From IMG/VR virus record IMGVR_UViG_3300022745_000065, positions 1 to 42,132 of that record: a DNA stretch of 42,132 nucleotides. One strand, written 5' to 3'. Positions 8,721 through 18,410 of the stretch are shown one piece after another (within the stretch, counting starts at the first letter, position 1; each line of letters begins with the position of its first letter). The translations under genes and the position numbers were made by a program. This DNA is from a virus. The notes beneath the pieces are model-generated. The model ran no database searches and was not told the origin of the DNA. It worked only from the letters and a program-made list of their open reading frames with translations.

Positions 8721-9353
8721 ATGACAAAACTTCTCTGGGGATCTTCCGGCGAACGCTACTACGAGACCGGAATTGATCGCGGAGTTCTTTTCATTGACGG
8801 AGTTGGCGTGGTCTGGAATGGTCTGACTTCCGTATCTGAAAAAAGCTCCGGGGGAGAAATTCAGCCATACTATCTGGATGGCGTTAAGTTCGCTCAGATT
8901 GTTACGGCAGAAGATTTCGAAGCGTCTATCGAAGCGTACTCCAGCCCCCGAGAGTTTGGAGAATGCGATGGTCGACACGAGATTTACAGTGGACTCACTG
9001 CTACTCAGCAGCGTCGAAAGACTTTCGGCTTCTCCTACAGAACTTTGGTAGGCAACGACGTTAGTGGCTCGGATCACGGCTACAAGTTGCATGTCGTGTA
9101 CAATGCGCTAGCTGCACCTTCCGAAAGGTCGCACTCGTCAATTGCCGACGGCTCCGAGCCAGAAACCTTTGCATGGGACGTCTTCACGATTCCAGCCTCT
9201 GTGTCTGGCATTCGTGCCACCGCGCATTTCGTAATCGACTCGACTAGAGCTGATCTTACAAAGTTGGCAACACTCGAAACTCTTCTCTACGGTTCGAGTG
9301 TAACGTCTTCGACGCTTCCGACACCGACTGCACTTGTAGCGATATTCGCATGA
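8721..9353 (+). CDS. Tail tube protein, paralogue 2
   Basis: A 210-residue protein clearly related to that at 7267: LLWGSSGERYYETGIDRGVLF, VVWNGLTSVSEK and GSDHGYKLHVVYNALAAPSER correspond block by block. It lacks the C-terminal Ig-like domain and has ordinary codon use, so it is probably a low-copy tube or tip-adapter subunit. It overlaps the next gene by 4 bp (ATGA). Confidence 0.75.
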   Translation: MTKLLWGSSGERYYETGIDRGVLFIDGVGVVWNGLTSVSEKSSGGEIQPYYLDGVKFAQIVTAEDFEASIEAYSSPREFGECDGRHEIYSGLTATQQRRKTFGFSYRTLVGNDVSGSDHGYKLHVVYNALAAPSERSHSSIADGSEPETFAWDVFTIPASVSGIRATAHFVIDSTRADLTKLATLETLLYGSSVTSSTLPTPTALVAIFA

Positions 9354-10060
9354 CCAAACTAACTTGGAGAACTCCCAGTATTAGTAGCGGAGTCGACAAA
9401 GGCGTTCTATATTCTGCTTCGTCAGCTCCAGTTGCTTGGTCCGGAATCACTAACGTGACAGAGAAACCGGTTGACGACGACCTGACCATCTCATATTTTG
9501 ATGGGCAGAAATACGTTCAACATCGGTCTTCTGAGTCGTTTGAAGCAACTGTAGAGGCTTACTCATATCCTTCAGTCATGGATGAGCATGGGGTGTTTAA
9601 CTTTACCTATCGAGTTCTCCGAGACGATGGTTACGAGATTCATCTAGTTTACAATGCTAAAGCAGTCATATCTGACGAAAGTTGGAGCACACTAAACTCC
9701 GAAACAGATCTTCTGGTTTTTAGTTGGGATATCTCCACGATCCCAACTCCTTTGACGCAGTATAGATCTACGTCGCATCTTATTGTGGATAGTGCCCATT
9801 CAGATCCGTTGGCTATTGCCGAAATCGAAAACAAACTATACGGAACGAGTCTGACTGACCCCACCATGCCCACGATGGCTGAAATGCTTGCCATATTTGA
9901 CAAATACAAAATTTTCACCATCGTCGATAATGGCGATGGCACCTGGACTGCTACAGGACCTGATTCGTGGTTTACTACCATTGATTCTACGACAGTTCAA
10001 ATCAATTCGCCGTCGATAGAAACCCTCGACGAGAACTCATACCGAATTCGATCTTGGTAA
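9350..10060 (+). CDS. Tail tube protein, paralogue 3
   Basis: A 236-residue protein. The core (VDKGVLYS, VAWSGITNVTEKP, ESFEATVEAYSYP, GYEIHLVYNAKAVIS) matches the two preceding paralogues. The C-terminus differs: VDNGDGTWTATGPDSWF followed by a short beta-rich segment, an extension seen on some actinophage tail proteins. It ends just before the fibre gene. Probably a specialised ring at the tube end. Confidence 0.7.
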   Translation: MTKLTWRTPSISSGVDKGVLYSASSAPVAWSGITNVTEKPVDDDLTISYFDGQKYVQHRSSESFEATVEAYSYPSVMDEHGVFNFTYRVLRDDGYEIHLVYNAKAVISDESWSTLNSETDLLVFSWDISTIPTPLTQYRSTSHLIVDSAHSDPLAIAEIENKLYGTSLTDPTMPTMAEMLAIFDKYKIFTIVDNGDGTWTATGPDSWFTTIDSTTVQINSPSIETLDENSYRIRSW

Positions 10061-10069
10061 GGAGGATCA

Positions 10070-10765
10070 GTGAGTATTGTAACCGTGTTTACTGCTGCAA
10101 GAATGCTGGCTATTGAAGCAGCATCAATTGTTAGCGGCGCAGTTAATGTCGGAGGTCGATTGATCCTTACCAAGCACGATGGGTCAACCATTGACGCAGG
10201 TTCTGTTATTGGTCCAACCGGTCCTACTGGTCCAACCGGTCCTACTGGGCCGACTGGTCCTACAGGACCGCAAGGTCTTCAAGGACTTACTGGCAACACT
10301 GGTGCCACTGGGTCGCAGGGTATTCAAGGCATCCAAGGTATTCAGGGTATCCAAGGCCCTACTGGTCCTGCTGGAGCCCCTACTATTGCTGCTCAGTCGG
10401 TCACGGTAACTGCCAGTATTACTGCGATCACAACGGCCGCGAAAACGCTAGCTACGTTGATCCTTACCGGCGATGGAACCACCAAGGTCGAATTCAATGC
10501 CGAATGGTTCTCGTCTTTCTCCACGGTAGCAAATGACCAGCTCGATGTCACTCTAGTTTACAATAGCACCATTATTTCAACGGTGCGCTGTGTAAACTCG
10601 GCGGTTGGTGGTGGCGCAGGGGGAGCTCTTCATTTCATTCATACGCCCGCTGCTGGATCGCAAACGTATCTTCTTCGCGCGGTTAGGACTGCCGGAACCG
10701 GGTCCTGTACTGTCGCCGCGACTGGCACACAGCCAATTGTCTTCTCAGCCAAGCAATTCATGTAG
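10070..10765 (+). CDS. Collagen-like minor tail / fibre protein
   Basis: GTG start after AAGGAGG; 231 residues. A small N-terminal domain ([33 protein letters not shown]) precedes ~48 residues of Gly-X-Y repeats (GPTGPTGP..., GIQGIQGIQ), then a ~135-residue beta-rich C-terminal domain. This is a fibre or spike on the tail. The repeat resembles, but does not copy, that of the gene at 1-726. Confidence 0.8.
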   Translation: MSIVTVFTAARMLAIEAASIVSGAVNVGGRLILTKHDGSTIDAGSVIGPTGPTGPTGPTGPTGPTGPQGLQGLTGNTGATGSQGIQGIQGIQGIQGPTGPAGAPTIAAQSVTVTASITAITTAAKTLATLILTGDGTTKVEFNAEWFSSFSTVANDQLDVTLVYNSTIISTVRCVNSAVGGGAGGALHFIHTPAAGSQTYLLRAVRTAGTGSCTVAATGTQPIVFSAKQFM

Positions 10766-10779
10766 CGATTGGAGGAGTC

Positions 10780-11157
10780 ATGTTTAGTCTTTCTTCGTCA
10801 GGCTCCTTCAAAACGGAGACTTGGCTGGGCAAAGTGCGTAGAGATGGGCTATATCCTAGTCTAGAGGCACTTGCGCAACGAGGAGTTAACGCTTTAGCCG
10901 CAGCGACCCCGTCAAATACTGGGAAGACTGCTTCTTCTTGGTATTACCATATTGAGCGTAGTGGCAACAAAACCACTATCGAATGGCGTAATAGTAACTT
11001 GGCGGGAGATACTGGAACGCCGGTAGCAATTCTTCTTCAGTATGGCCACGGAACTGGGACTGGCGGTTACGTCCAAGGACACGACTTCATCAATCCCGCA
11101 ATCAAACCCATCATGGACCAAATCGCTTCTGACGTGTGGAAGGTGGTGACCAGCTAA
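10780..11157 (+). CDS. HK97 gp10-like tail-completion / minor tail protein
   Basis: A 125-residue protein. TPSNTGKTASSWYYHIE, VAILLQYGHGTGTGGYV and DFINPAIKPIMDQIASDVW match the HK97 gp10-like neck and tail component family. It usually lies before the tube genes; here it is just before the tape measure. Its stop overlaps the next start (TAATG). Confidence 0.65.
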   Translation: MFSLSSSGSFKTETWLGKVRRDGLYPSLEALAQRGVNALAAATPSNTGKTASSWYYHIERSGNKTTIEWRNSNLAGDTGTPVAILLQYGHGTGTGGYVQGHDFINPAIKPIMDQIASDVWKVVTS

Positions 11158-14100
11158 TGGCTACAGTTGACGATCGCGTAGTTCAGCTTAAGTTCGACAA
11201 CAAGCAGTTCGAGTCTGCGACCGCAACGTCCATGTCTACGCTGGACAAGCTAAAGAAGAGCTTGGATTTCTCACCGTCCAAGGCGGGCGTAGCCGATCTG
11301 GCTCGAAGCTTTGAGCCTCTTGGCGTCTCTGTAGATGGGGCATCAGCCAAATTTGTTGCACTAGCTACAGTTGGTATTACCGCGCTTAGTAATATCACAA
11401 ATAAAGCTATTGCAGCCGGAGCTAGTATCACTAATGCTCTGACGATTGCCCCAATTGGCGCCGGCTTCCACGAGTACGAACTCAAGATGCAGGCCATCCA
11501 GACAATCATGGCGGGCTCGGGAGCTTCGCTAAAGGTTGTTAACGGGTATCTGAACGAGTTGAACACATATTCAGACAAGACAATTTACTCGTTCTCAGAC
11601 ATGACTCAGAATATTGGAAAGTTTACCAACGCTGGAGTACAACTCCCGGTTGCGGTAAAGGCGATCCAGGGTATTGCAAACGCAGCCGCTCTCTCAGGTG
11701 CAAACGCTGAGGAAGCTGGCCGGGCTATGTACAATTTCTCCCAGGCGCTTTCAAAGGGATTTGTCCAGCTTATTGACTGGAAATCCATTGAAATGGCTAA
11801 CATGGCTACCGTCGGATTCAAGCAACAGCTAATTGACTCCGCAGTCGCCGCGGGAACATTGAAGAAAGCCGGAGACGGTCTATACAAGACTCTTGGTCCC
11901 AAGCCTATGGTGATAAGCGCGACCAAGAACTTCAATGATAGTCTCAACGAGCAGTGGATGACTACGCAGGTTCTTACTAAGACGCTTGGCGACTATGCCA
12001 ACGAACAGACTAAAATTGGTAAGAAAGCCTTTGCTGCGGCGCAAGACGTCAAGACCATGTCTATGATGTTTGACACCTTGAAAGAGGCCGCGGGATCGGG
12101 CTGGGCTCAGTCATTCGAAATCATATTTGGCAATCTAGATGAAGCCAAAGGTCTTTGGACCGGGTTGACGAATGCTATCGGTGGAGTAATCGGGTCTGTC
12201 GATAATGTTCGAAACCATTTGCTTCAGTTCATCAAGGACATTGGCGGCTTCAAGCAGATGGCCGATGCTTTCCTGTCGTGGATTGAACCAATTCGCCAGG
12301 CTTGGAGTGACATATTTCCTCCGACTGTCGGCAATCAACTTAAGACTATTGGTTATGCTTTCTTGGCATTCTTTAAAGCGATTACGCTTAATACTCAGCA
12401 GATTACAAACCTTCGAATTATCTTCGGAGGTTTCTTCTCTGTTCTGAGTATTGGTTGGTCGATTATCAAAAATTTGTTTGGTTTCTTGAAGAGTCTATTC
12501 GGCATATTTACTTCCGGCGGCTCCAAAGCTACTGGTAGCATCCTTTCTTTGGCCGCTAGTGTTGGTCTTGCCGTCACTAGATTCAAGAATTTCTTGGAAT
12601 CCACCAACGCTATTCCTGCATTCTTCGATCGTCTGACTCGAGCAATTGGGCCGGCAGTCTACAAGATTGGCGAGTTTGTACGGACTGTTTCAGAAGCTGT
12701 GGGCGGTGCACTTGGAAAACTTCCTACTCTTCTTCAGGGAATCGGCACTTCGGCCACAAGTGCAGATCAAACAGGACTGACACCTCTGCAAAAGACTATG
12801 CAGGGTATCGCTTCGGTTTGGGACTGGCTTGTCGCCGCAGGGCAGAAGGTTCTCAGCTTCTTTGGGTCCATCGGGTCTCAGATGAAGAGCACGTTTGACT
12901 CTGCTGCTGCCGGGTCTAGTAACCTGACTCAGACACTTCAGAACTTTGTCAACAACATCAACTGGTACAACATGTTCAAGGTTGCCGTTGGTGGCGCAGC
13001 AATTGCAGTAATTGCCTCCGTCATCAGGGCTATCTGGAGTGCGGTAACGCTTATTCTTGTTCGTCCTGCTCAGGTGTTCAAGCAGATTTCTGACGTTCTT
13101 AACAGCGTTATGAGTGTCCTCGAGAGTTACCAGAAGAGTCTTATTGCTGGAACAATTCTCAAGATTGCCATCGCAATTGGTATCTTGGCCCTCAGCATGA
13201 AGGTCCTCTCGACCATTGAGCGAGACAAGCTGATTGAGGCTGGCGGAGCCTTGGCGTGGCTTATGGCCTCTTTGATTGCAACATTCAAAATCATGGGCGA
13301 AGCCGAAACGTCAATCGTTAAGGCCGTTGCGACTATGACTGCTCTAGCAATTGCCATCAACCTTCTTGTTGGTGCCATATTTGTGTTGGGCAAGATGGAT
13401 ACGGAAGTTCTTAGCCAGGGTCTTAAGTCAGTGAGCTTCATGATGGTTGCCCTTGGCGTAGCCATGCGTATTCTACCTAATGCGGCCTATCTTGTCGGAG
13501 TAGCAGCGTCTCTCGTTGCTTTGGGCGTAAGCATCGCTATCCTTTCTGCTGCCATATTTGCACTGGGCAAGATGGACCCCGATGTTCTTAGTCAGGGTTT
13601 TGAGGCTATGGCATTTGCTATGTTTGGTATTGCCGCGGCTATGCGCATTATGCCTGTGCAAGCGGAAATGGTTGGAGTGGCTGCATCTATCATCGCAATG
13701 GCGGTCGCTATTCGTATCCTTGTCCCAGCTATTCAAACTCTCGGTGCGATGGACCAAAGTGCCCTCGGCCAGGGTCTTGAAGGATTGTCTTTCGCTTTGC
13801 TGGCTCTTACAGTTGCTTTGGTTATCTTAGGCAAGAGTCCCGATGTCCTTGCCGGCGCGGCTGCTATGATTATTGTGTCCGCAGCCCTTCTTATCCTGGC
13901 TCAAGTCATCAAGACTCTCGGCGAAATGGACCTGAAGACTTTGGTTATCGGCATTGGGGCTATTGTTGTTGCTTTGGTAGTAATTGGAGCCACTGCCATG
14001 CTCCTTGCCGAGGCCATTCCATTTGTCCTCGGATTTGGTGTAGCACTGATGGCTCTAGGCGCCGGATTTGCTCTATTTGGATTGGGTGCTTTGGCATTCG

Positions 14101-16088
14101 CTATGGCGTTCTCAGTCATTGTTGGTATTCTCAGTCTTGGCTTCCCTGTTATTTCGGGAATGATCGACGACTTCCTTCTGCTTCTTCCGAAACTCGGTGA
14201 GGCAGCATACCAGTCGATGGTTACGTTTGCTCAGGCTTTTGCTAAAGCTGTTCCTGAATTGGTTGCAGCTCTAGTTACTTTGGTTGGGGCTCTTCTCGGC
14301 GGAATCAATGAACTTCTACCAAAGATTCTTAAAACTGTCGGTGTAATTCTCGATGGTTTACTGCAATTCCTTGTCGACTACATTCCTAAGATTGCCGATG
14401 CTGGTCTCAAGATTATTAATGGTCTGCTTCAGGCAATCAGCGACAATCTTCCAAACATTATCGCAAATGGCAAGAATGTCGTCATCAAGTGGATTGCGGG
14501 AATGGGGGAAGCCTCCAAGGACATCATTACCGCTGCTGGCGATACCCTTATTAAGTTTGTGGCCGGCATCACTAAGTGGATTGAGGATAATAAGGACCTC
14601 ATCCACCAAACCACAAAAGATCTTGGCAAGGCTATTGTTGATGGCATTACGGCCGGCGTTACAGGCCTGTTTGATGGCCCAATCAATCTCATTAAGAACC
14701 TTGGTAATGGCATGATTGCAGCCTTCAAGCAGGTCCTTGGAATTCACTCGCCGTCCAAGGTCTTTACTCAACTGGGTAAAGATGTTGTTGCGGGATTCGT
14801 CTTGGGTCTGACTTCTGGCTACAGCAGTGTAGTCAGCAACATGAAGTCGATCACAGATGGTATTCGAGAGGCTAAGAACGCTGCTGCGGAAGATGTCAAG
14901 GACCTAACCGATAAGGTTAAGGAACTTGAGAAGAAGCCAAAGACTGCTGCCAATAAGGCTGCTCTTGCCAAGGCTAAGGCAGAACTTGCTACGGCTAAGG
15001 CCGACAAGGCTAAGCTTGAGGCGGCATGGGCCACGGTCTCGAAGGAGCACAAGGCTGATATTGTCAAGCTTCAGAACTATGCTGCGCAATACGACACGTT
15101 CGCAGCCGACCTCGAGACCAAGAAGAAGAATCTCGAGGATGCTCAGAAGACTTACGACGACTACTACAAGAGCATTTCTGATAAGTACAGTTCTCTGCCT
15201 ACAATTGAGGCTACTTCGTCTTTGGACGACTACTTCAATAGTATTCGAAATGCGACGCAAGCCAACATCAAATTCAAGGCTACTATGGAGCAGTTGCGTA
15301 AGCTGGGCCTTGACGACAACCAGTACAAGAAGTTCATGGAGCAGGGAACTGAGATTCAGCCCTTCCTCGATCAACTCCTCCGTGCTGGTGGTTCCACAAT
15401 TACTGAGCTCAACAACATCGATACCTCTCTTATCCAGTCGGCCAACGACTTGGGTAAGAGTGGCGCTGACGCATTGTACAAGTCTGGTGTCGATCTTGCC
15501 AGGGGTCTGGTCGAGGGTCTTGAATCTCAGATGGCAGATCTTGTCGCTAAGATGAAGACTATCGGTAAGGCTATCGCTGATGAGATTCGTCGTGAGCTTG
15601 GAATTAAGTCTCCGTCCAAGGTCTTTGCGGAGATTGGTGCGCACACTATGCGCGGTTTGGCAAAGGGTATCGACGCCAACTCCAATGTCGTTGAGTTGTC
15701 GGCCAGGCGTGCCGGAAAGACGGCTATCGATAGTATGAAGGTGACTATGAACGGCCTTGCTGATGCCATATCGTCGGATATTGACGTTCAGCCGACCATT
15801 GCGCCTGTTCTTGACCTCGACCAGTTCCGTAAGGACGCAGGTCAGATCAGCGGAATGCTTGGTACGTCGGCTCTACAAGCCTCTGTAAGCACTCGTAGCG
15901 CAGTCGCTACCAATAGTGCGTTGGAGACTACTAAGGCCGCCATTGAGGCCCTTACGGCCCAGCAACAGGCAGGTAACGTCGTAGAACTCACTCAGATCAA
16001 CAACTCGCCCAAGGCTCTGTCTTCGGCGGATATTTACCGGCAGACAAAGAATCAACTTTCAGTTCTGAAGGGAGCGCTGGGTAACTGA
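11157..16088 (+). CDS. Tape measure protein
   Basis: I start at ATG 11157 (TAATG overlap, AAGGTGG upstream) rather than the GTG at 11136; this gives 1643 residues. It sets tail length and probably takes part in DNA ejection. An N-terminal tape-measure region (SFSDMTQNIGKFTNAGV) is followed by hydrophobic segments at ~395-455 and ~609-636, then four exact 59-residue repeats at ~744-980 keyed on LGKMD at 13386, 13563, 13740 and 13917. A Lys/Ala-rich coiled coil lies at ~1235-1345. SPSKVF motifs occur at ~1197 and ~1484. Confidence 0.95.
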   Translation: MATVDDRVVQLKFDNKQFESATATSMSTLDKLKKSLDFSPSKAGVADLARSFEPLGVSVDGASAKFVALATVGITALSNITNKAIAAGASITNALTIAPIGAGFHEYELKMQAIQTIMAGSGASLKVVNGYLNELNTYSDKTIYSFSDMTQNIGKFTNAGVQLPVAVKAIQGIANAAALSGANAEEAGRAMYNFSQALSKGFVQLIDWKSIEMANMATVGFKQQLIDSAVAAGTLKKAGDGLYKTLGPKPMVISATKNFNDSLNEQWMTTQVLTKTLGDYANEQTKIGKKAFAAAQDVKTMSMMFDTLKEAAGSGWAQSFEIIFGNLDEAKGLWTGLTNAIGGVIGSVDNVRNHLLQFIKDIGGFKQMADAFLSWIEPIRQAWSDIFPPTVGNQLKTIGYAFLAFFKAITLNTQQITNLRIIFGGFFSVLSIGWSIIKNLFGFLKSLFGIFTSGGSKATGSILSLAASVGLAVTRFKNFLESTNAIPAFFDRLTRAIGPAVYKIGEFVRTVSEAVGGALGKLPTLLQGIGTSATSADQTGLTPLQKTMQGIASVWDWLVAAGQKVLSFFGSIGSQMKSTFDSAAAGSSNLTQTLQNFVNNINWYNMFKVAVGGAAIAVIASVIRAIWSAVTLILVRPAQVFKQISDVLNSVMSVLESYQKSLIAGTILKIAIAIGILALSMKVLSTIERDKLIEAGGALAWLMASLIATFKIMGEAETSIVKAVATMTALAIAINLLVGAIFVLGKMDTEVLSQGLKSVSFMMVALGVAMRILPNAAYLVGVAASLVALGVSIAILSAAIFALGKMDPDVLSQGFEAMAFAMFGIAAAMRIMPVQAEMVGVAASIIAMAVAIRILVPAIQTLGAMDQSALGQGLEGLSFALLALTVALVILGKSPDVLAGAAAMIIVSAALLILAQVIKTLGEMDLKTLVIGIGAIVVALVVIGATAMLLAEAIPFVLGFGVALMALGAGFALFGLGALAFAMAFSVIVGILSLGFPVISGMIDDFLLLLPKLGEAAYQSMVTFAQAFAKAVPELVAALVTLVGALLGGINELLPKILKTVGVILDGLLQFLVDYIPKIADAGLKIINGLLQAISDNLPNIIANGKNVVIKWIAGMGEASKDIITAAGDTLIKFVAGITKWIEDNKDLIHQTTKDLGKAIVDGITAGVTGLFDGPINLIKNLGNGMIAAFKQVLGIHSPSKVFTQLGKDVVAGFVLGLTSGYSSVVSNMKSITDGIREAKNAAAEDVKDLTDKVKELEKKPKTAANKAALAKAKAELATAKADKAKLEAAWATVSKEHKADIVKLQNYAAQYDTFAADLETKKKNLEDAQKTYDDYYKSISDKYSSLPTIEATSSLDDYFNSIRNATQANIKFKATMEQLRKLGLDDNQYKKFMEQGTEIQPFLDQLLRAGGSTITELNNIDTSLIQSANDLGKSGADALYKSGVDLARGLVEGLESQMADLVAKMKTIGKAIADEIRRELGIKSPSKVFAEIGAHTMRGLAKGIDANSNVVELSARRAGKTAIDSMKVTMNGLADAISSDIDVQPTIAPVLDLDQFRKDAGQISGMLGTSALQASVSTRSAVATNSALETTKAAIEALTAQQQAGNVVELTQINNSPKALSSADIYRQTKNQLSVLKGALGN

Positions 16089-16921
16089 TGCTAACAAAGA
16101 TCGATGTCGAAGACCTTCAGGGTCACACTCTTTCGCTCCCTCTTCAGCCGTCAACTCCAGGATACACAATCAAGGAGATTGAGGGACTTGATCCGGTTAA
16201 GTCAACGATCACCTCTTCGAGTTTCGCACAACTGGACGGCTCTCAGTTCCAGAGTGCTAAGCGCGAGAGCAGGAACATTGTCCTGAAGATCGGAATGGAA
16301 CCATATTACGGCGGCGGTTCTACGGTAGCGCAGTTGAGAGCCACGCTTTACGCGTACTTCATGCCGAAGAACACCGTCAACCTCAAGTTCTACATCGATG
16401 ACGTCTTCTCATATTCTATCCTAGGGCAGGTCGAGTCTTGCGAGTCCTCGCTCTTCACCAAAGATCCCGAGATCACGATCAGTCTTATCTGCTTCGATCC
16501 GAACTTCAGTGGACCGGCTGAACTACCGGTTTCTGGAAACTCAGTCGATGCGTCAACTGAACAGACTATTGCTTTGATTGGCAATGTTGAAACCGGTTAT
16601 CGATTCGTGATGACAATCAACCGTGTTGGAGTCACTGGGATCTCGATTTCTAATCGGCGTCCGGACGCTTCAGTCGCACAGATGGACATTACTCCATCTT
16701 CCGCGTTTCTAAGCGGCGATATCATCACGATTAGTACAGAGTTTAAAAAGAAGTACGCGACCCTTACACGAGGTGGCGTACCATCGTCCATCTTGTACGC
16801 TGTGGGCGCCACATCAAAATGGGGTCCTCTTTGGCCTGGCGACAACTACTATCGCGTGCGTGTGACAGGAGCAGCGATCCCGTTCTCTTTGTATTACACA
16901 CCTAAGTACGGAGGTCTGTGA
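16088..16921 (+). CDS. Distal tail protein (Dit-like)
   Basis: A 277-residue protein directly after the tape measure (1-bp overlap). The N-terminus (GYTIKEIEGLDPVKSTITSS..., then ESRNIVLKIGME) and the central part (FTKDPEITISLICFDPNF) fit siphovirus distal tail proteins, which form the hub connecting tube to tip. Its stop overlaps the next gene. Confidence 0.8.
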   Translation: MLTKIDVEDLQGHTLSLPLQPSTPGYTIKEIEGLDPVKSTITSSSFAQLDGSQFQSAKRESRNIVLKIGMEPYYGGGSTVAQLRATLYAYFMPKNTVNLKFYIDDVFSYSILGQVESCESSLFTKDPEITISLICFDPNFSGPAELPVSGNSVDASTEQTIALIGNVETGYRFVMTINRVGVTGISISNRRPDASVAQMDITPSSAFLSGDIITISTEFKKKYATLTRGGVPSSILYAVGATSKWGPLWPGDNYYRVRVTGAAIPFSLYYTPKYGGL

Positions 16922-18114
16922 TGGAGGTCTATATTCTCGACTCTGGTCTTTACCGAACGGATGTTGTGGAGTCTTACGAGTCCATGATCTGGGCGGAAAA
17001 GTACGCAGCCTTCGGTGATTTCCAACTTGATATTGACCCGGCACTTGCTGAGCCGGCTCTCCAGGGTCAGGGTACTTTCATCAAGATCGACAAGTCTCAG
17101 TACGTGGGTTGTGTCGACTCGGTTGAAAACAAATTCCAAGAGAATGGAAAGCGTCTTCTCGTCATCAAAGGCAAGACGCTAGAAGCAAAGATGAGGGATA
17201 GGCCCAACGGCTATCCAACCGTGCCGCTTGTAACCGAACCAATTAAGATAACGACTGGGTCGCAAGTGCCTGCTGCTGCTCTTAGGACTTTGTTTGCGAG
17301 TATCTGTGGCCCAACCGCGGCAGTGACCACAGACAGGTTTTCGCCGTATATCCAGGCAACGACATATTCTCCGACGTCGGGACGGATGGGGGAGCCTATC
17401 GAGACTCCTCTCATCCAGACCTCACTCGGCGACTTGTACGAAACTATTAGGCAGGTCTGCGAGTTGTACCGTCTTGGTTTTCGTCTGATTTGTCCTAATG
17501 ATGATGGCAAACTATATTTCGAGATCTACACCGGCTACGATCGCACGTCGGCACAGTCTACTCTGCCAGCAGTCATATTTAGTCCCATGCTGGACAATCT
17601 CACAGACACCACTGAGTTGACGGTGTCCGAGACGTATAAGAACGTGGCTCATGTCTACGCTCCAGCGTATACAACTGCTCCGGGCTATCGTGTAGTCTAT
17701 GCCGGAACCACCGACGCGTCCACAGCCAGTTTTGCCCGTAAGGTCCTTGTCGTTGACGCCAGTGACATTACAGATGTTGCCGGCACAACCTTGAATAACA
17801 AGATGGACCAGCGTGGTGCTGAGGAGCTCGCTAAGTGCCGTATTACCAAGGTCTTCGATGGACAGATCCCGCAAACCAACAGTTATGTCTACGGGACCGA
17901 CTACATGCTTGGTGACCTTGTCGAGAAGCGAAGCGAATCTGGCGACCTTATGCAGATGCGTGTTACTGAGCAAATCTTTACTTCAAACAGCGAGGGCGAG
18001 AAAAACTACCCTACGCTTACAGTGGACTCTCTTGTGACTCCTGGGGCTTGGGACGCAGTCTCTGCGTCAAAGTACTGGGATATCTACACAACTGAAGTCT
18101 GGGACAGTATGTAA
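16921..18114 (+). CDS. Minor tail protein, ReqiPepy6 Gp37-like
   Basis: ATG 16921 is preferred to GTG 16918 because GGAGGT lies 5 nt upstream of it; 397 residues. The N-terminal part (VYILDSGLYRTDVVESYESMIW, ERY-like beta region, FGDFQLDI) and the pattern KNVAHVYAPAY resemble Siphovirus Gp37-like tail-hub proteins of actinophages. It would sit at the baseplate or tail-tip position below the distal tail protein. Confidence 0.8.
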   Translation: MEVYILDSGLYRTDVVESYESMIWAEKYAAFGDFQLDIDPALAEPALQGQGTFIKIDKSQYVGCVDSVENKFQENGKRLLVIKGKTLEAKMRDRPNGYPTVPLVTEPIKITTGSQVPAAALRTLFASICGPTAAVTTDRFSPYIQATTYSPTSGRMGEPIETPLIQTSLGDLYETIRQVCELYRLGFRLICPNDDGKLYFEIYTGYDRTSAQSTLPAVIFSPMLDNLTDTTELTVSETYKNVAHVYAPAYTTAPGYRVVYAGTTDASTASFARKVLVVDASDITDVAGTTLNNKMDQRGAEELAKCRITKVFDGQIPQTNSYVYGTDYMLGDLVEKRSESGDLMQMRVTEQIFTSNSEGEKNYPTLTVDSLVTPGAWDAVSASKYWDIYTTEVWDSM

Positions 18115-18123
18115 GGAGGAGAA

Positions 18124-18405
18124 ATGGCTGTTGGCGATGCCGCACTTGCGGCTGGACTCACTCTGGTTTCTGGTAGCACCGGGCTAGTCAAGGACGGTGA
18201 TCTAGAAATTAATAAGACGCGCGATATGGTCGCGGACGTCAAGACCAGTATCCCTGCGACTTGGCCCGTTAACCGTGGCGGCACAAACGCTACTACGGCG
18301 GCTGGAGCTAGGACGAGCCTAGGTCTGCTTGGAGCTATGACAAGGGGCACCGCAGCTCCTTCTGGTGGTGTTGACGGGGACGTCTACTTCAAGTACACTC
18401 CGTAA
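18124..18405 (+). CDS. Short tail fibre / tip component
   Basis: A 93-residue protein after AAGGAGG. It has a repetitive-fibre signature (WPVNRGGTNATTAAGARTSLGL, ending SGGVDGDVYFKYTP) common in tail fibre shafts and attachment segments. The next gene starts 5 bp on, so the two probably act together at the tail tip. Confidence 0.6.
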   Translation: MAVGDAALAAGLTLVSGSTGLVKDGDLEINKTRDMVADVKTSIPATWPVNRGGTNATTAAGARTSLGLLGAMTRGTAAPSGGVDGDVYFKYTP

Positions 18406-18410
18406 TCGTC

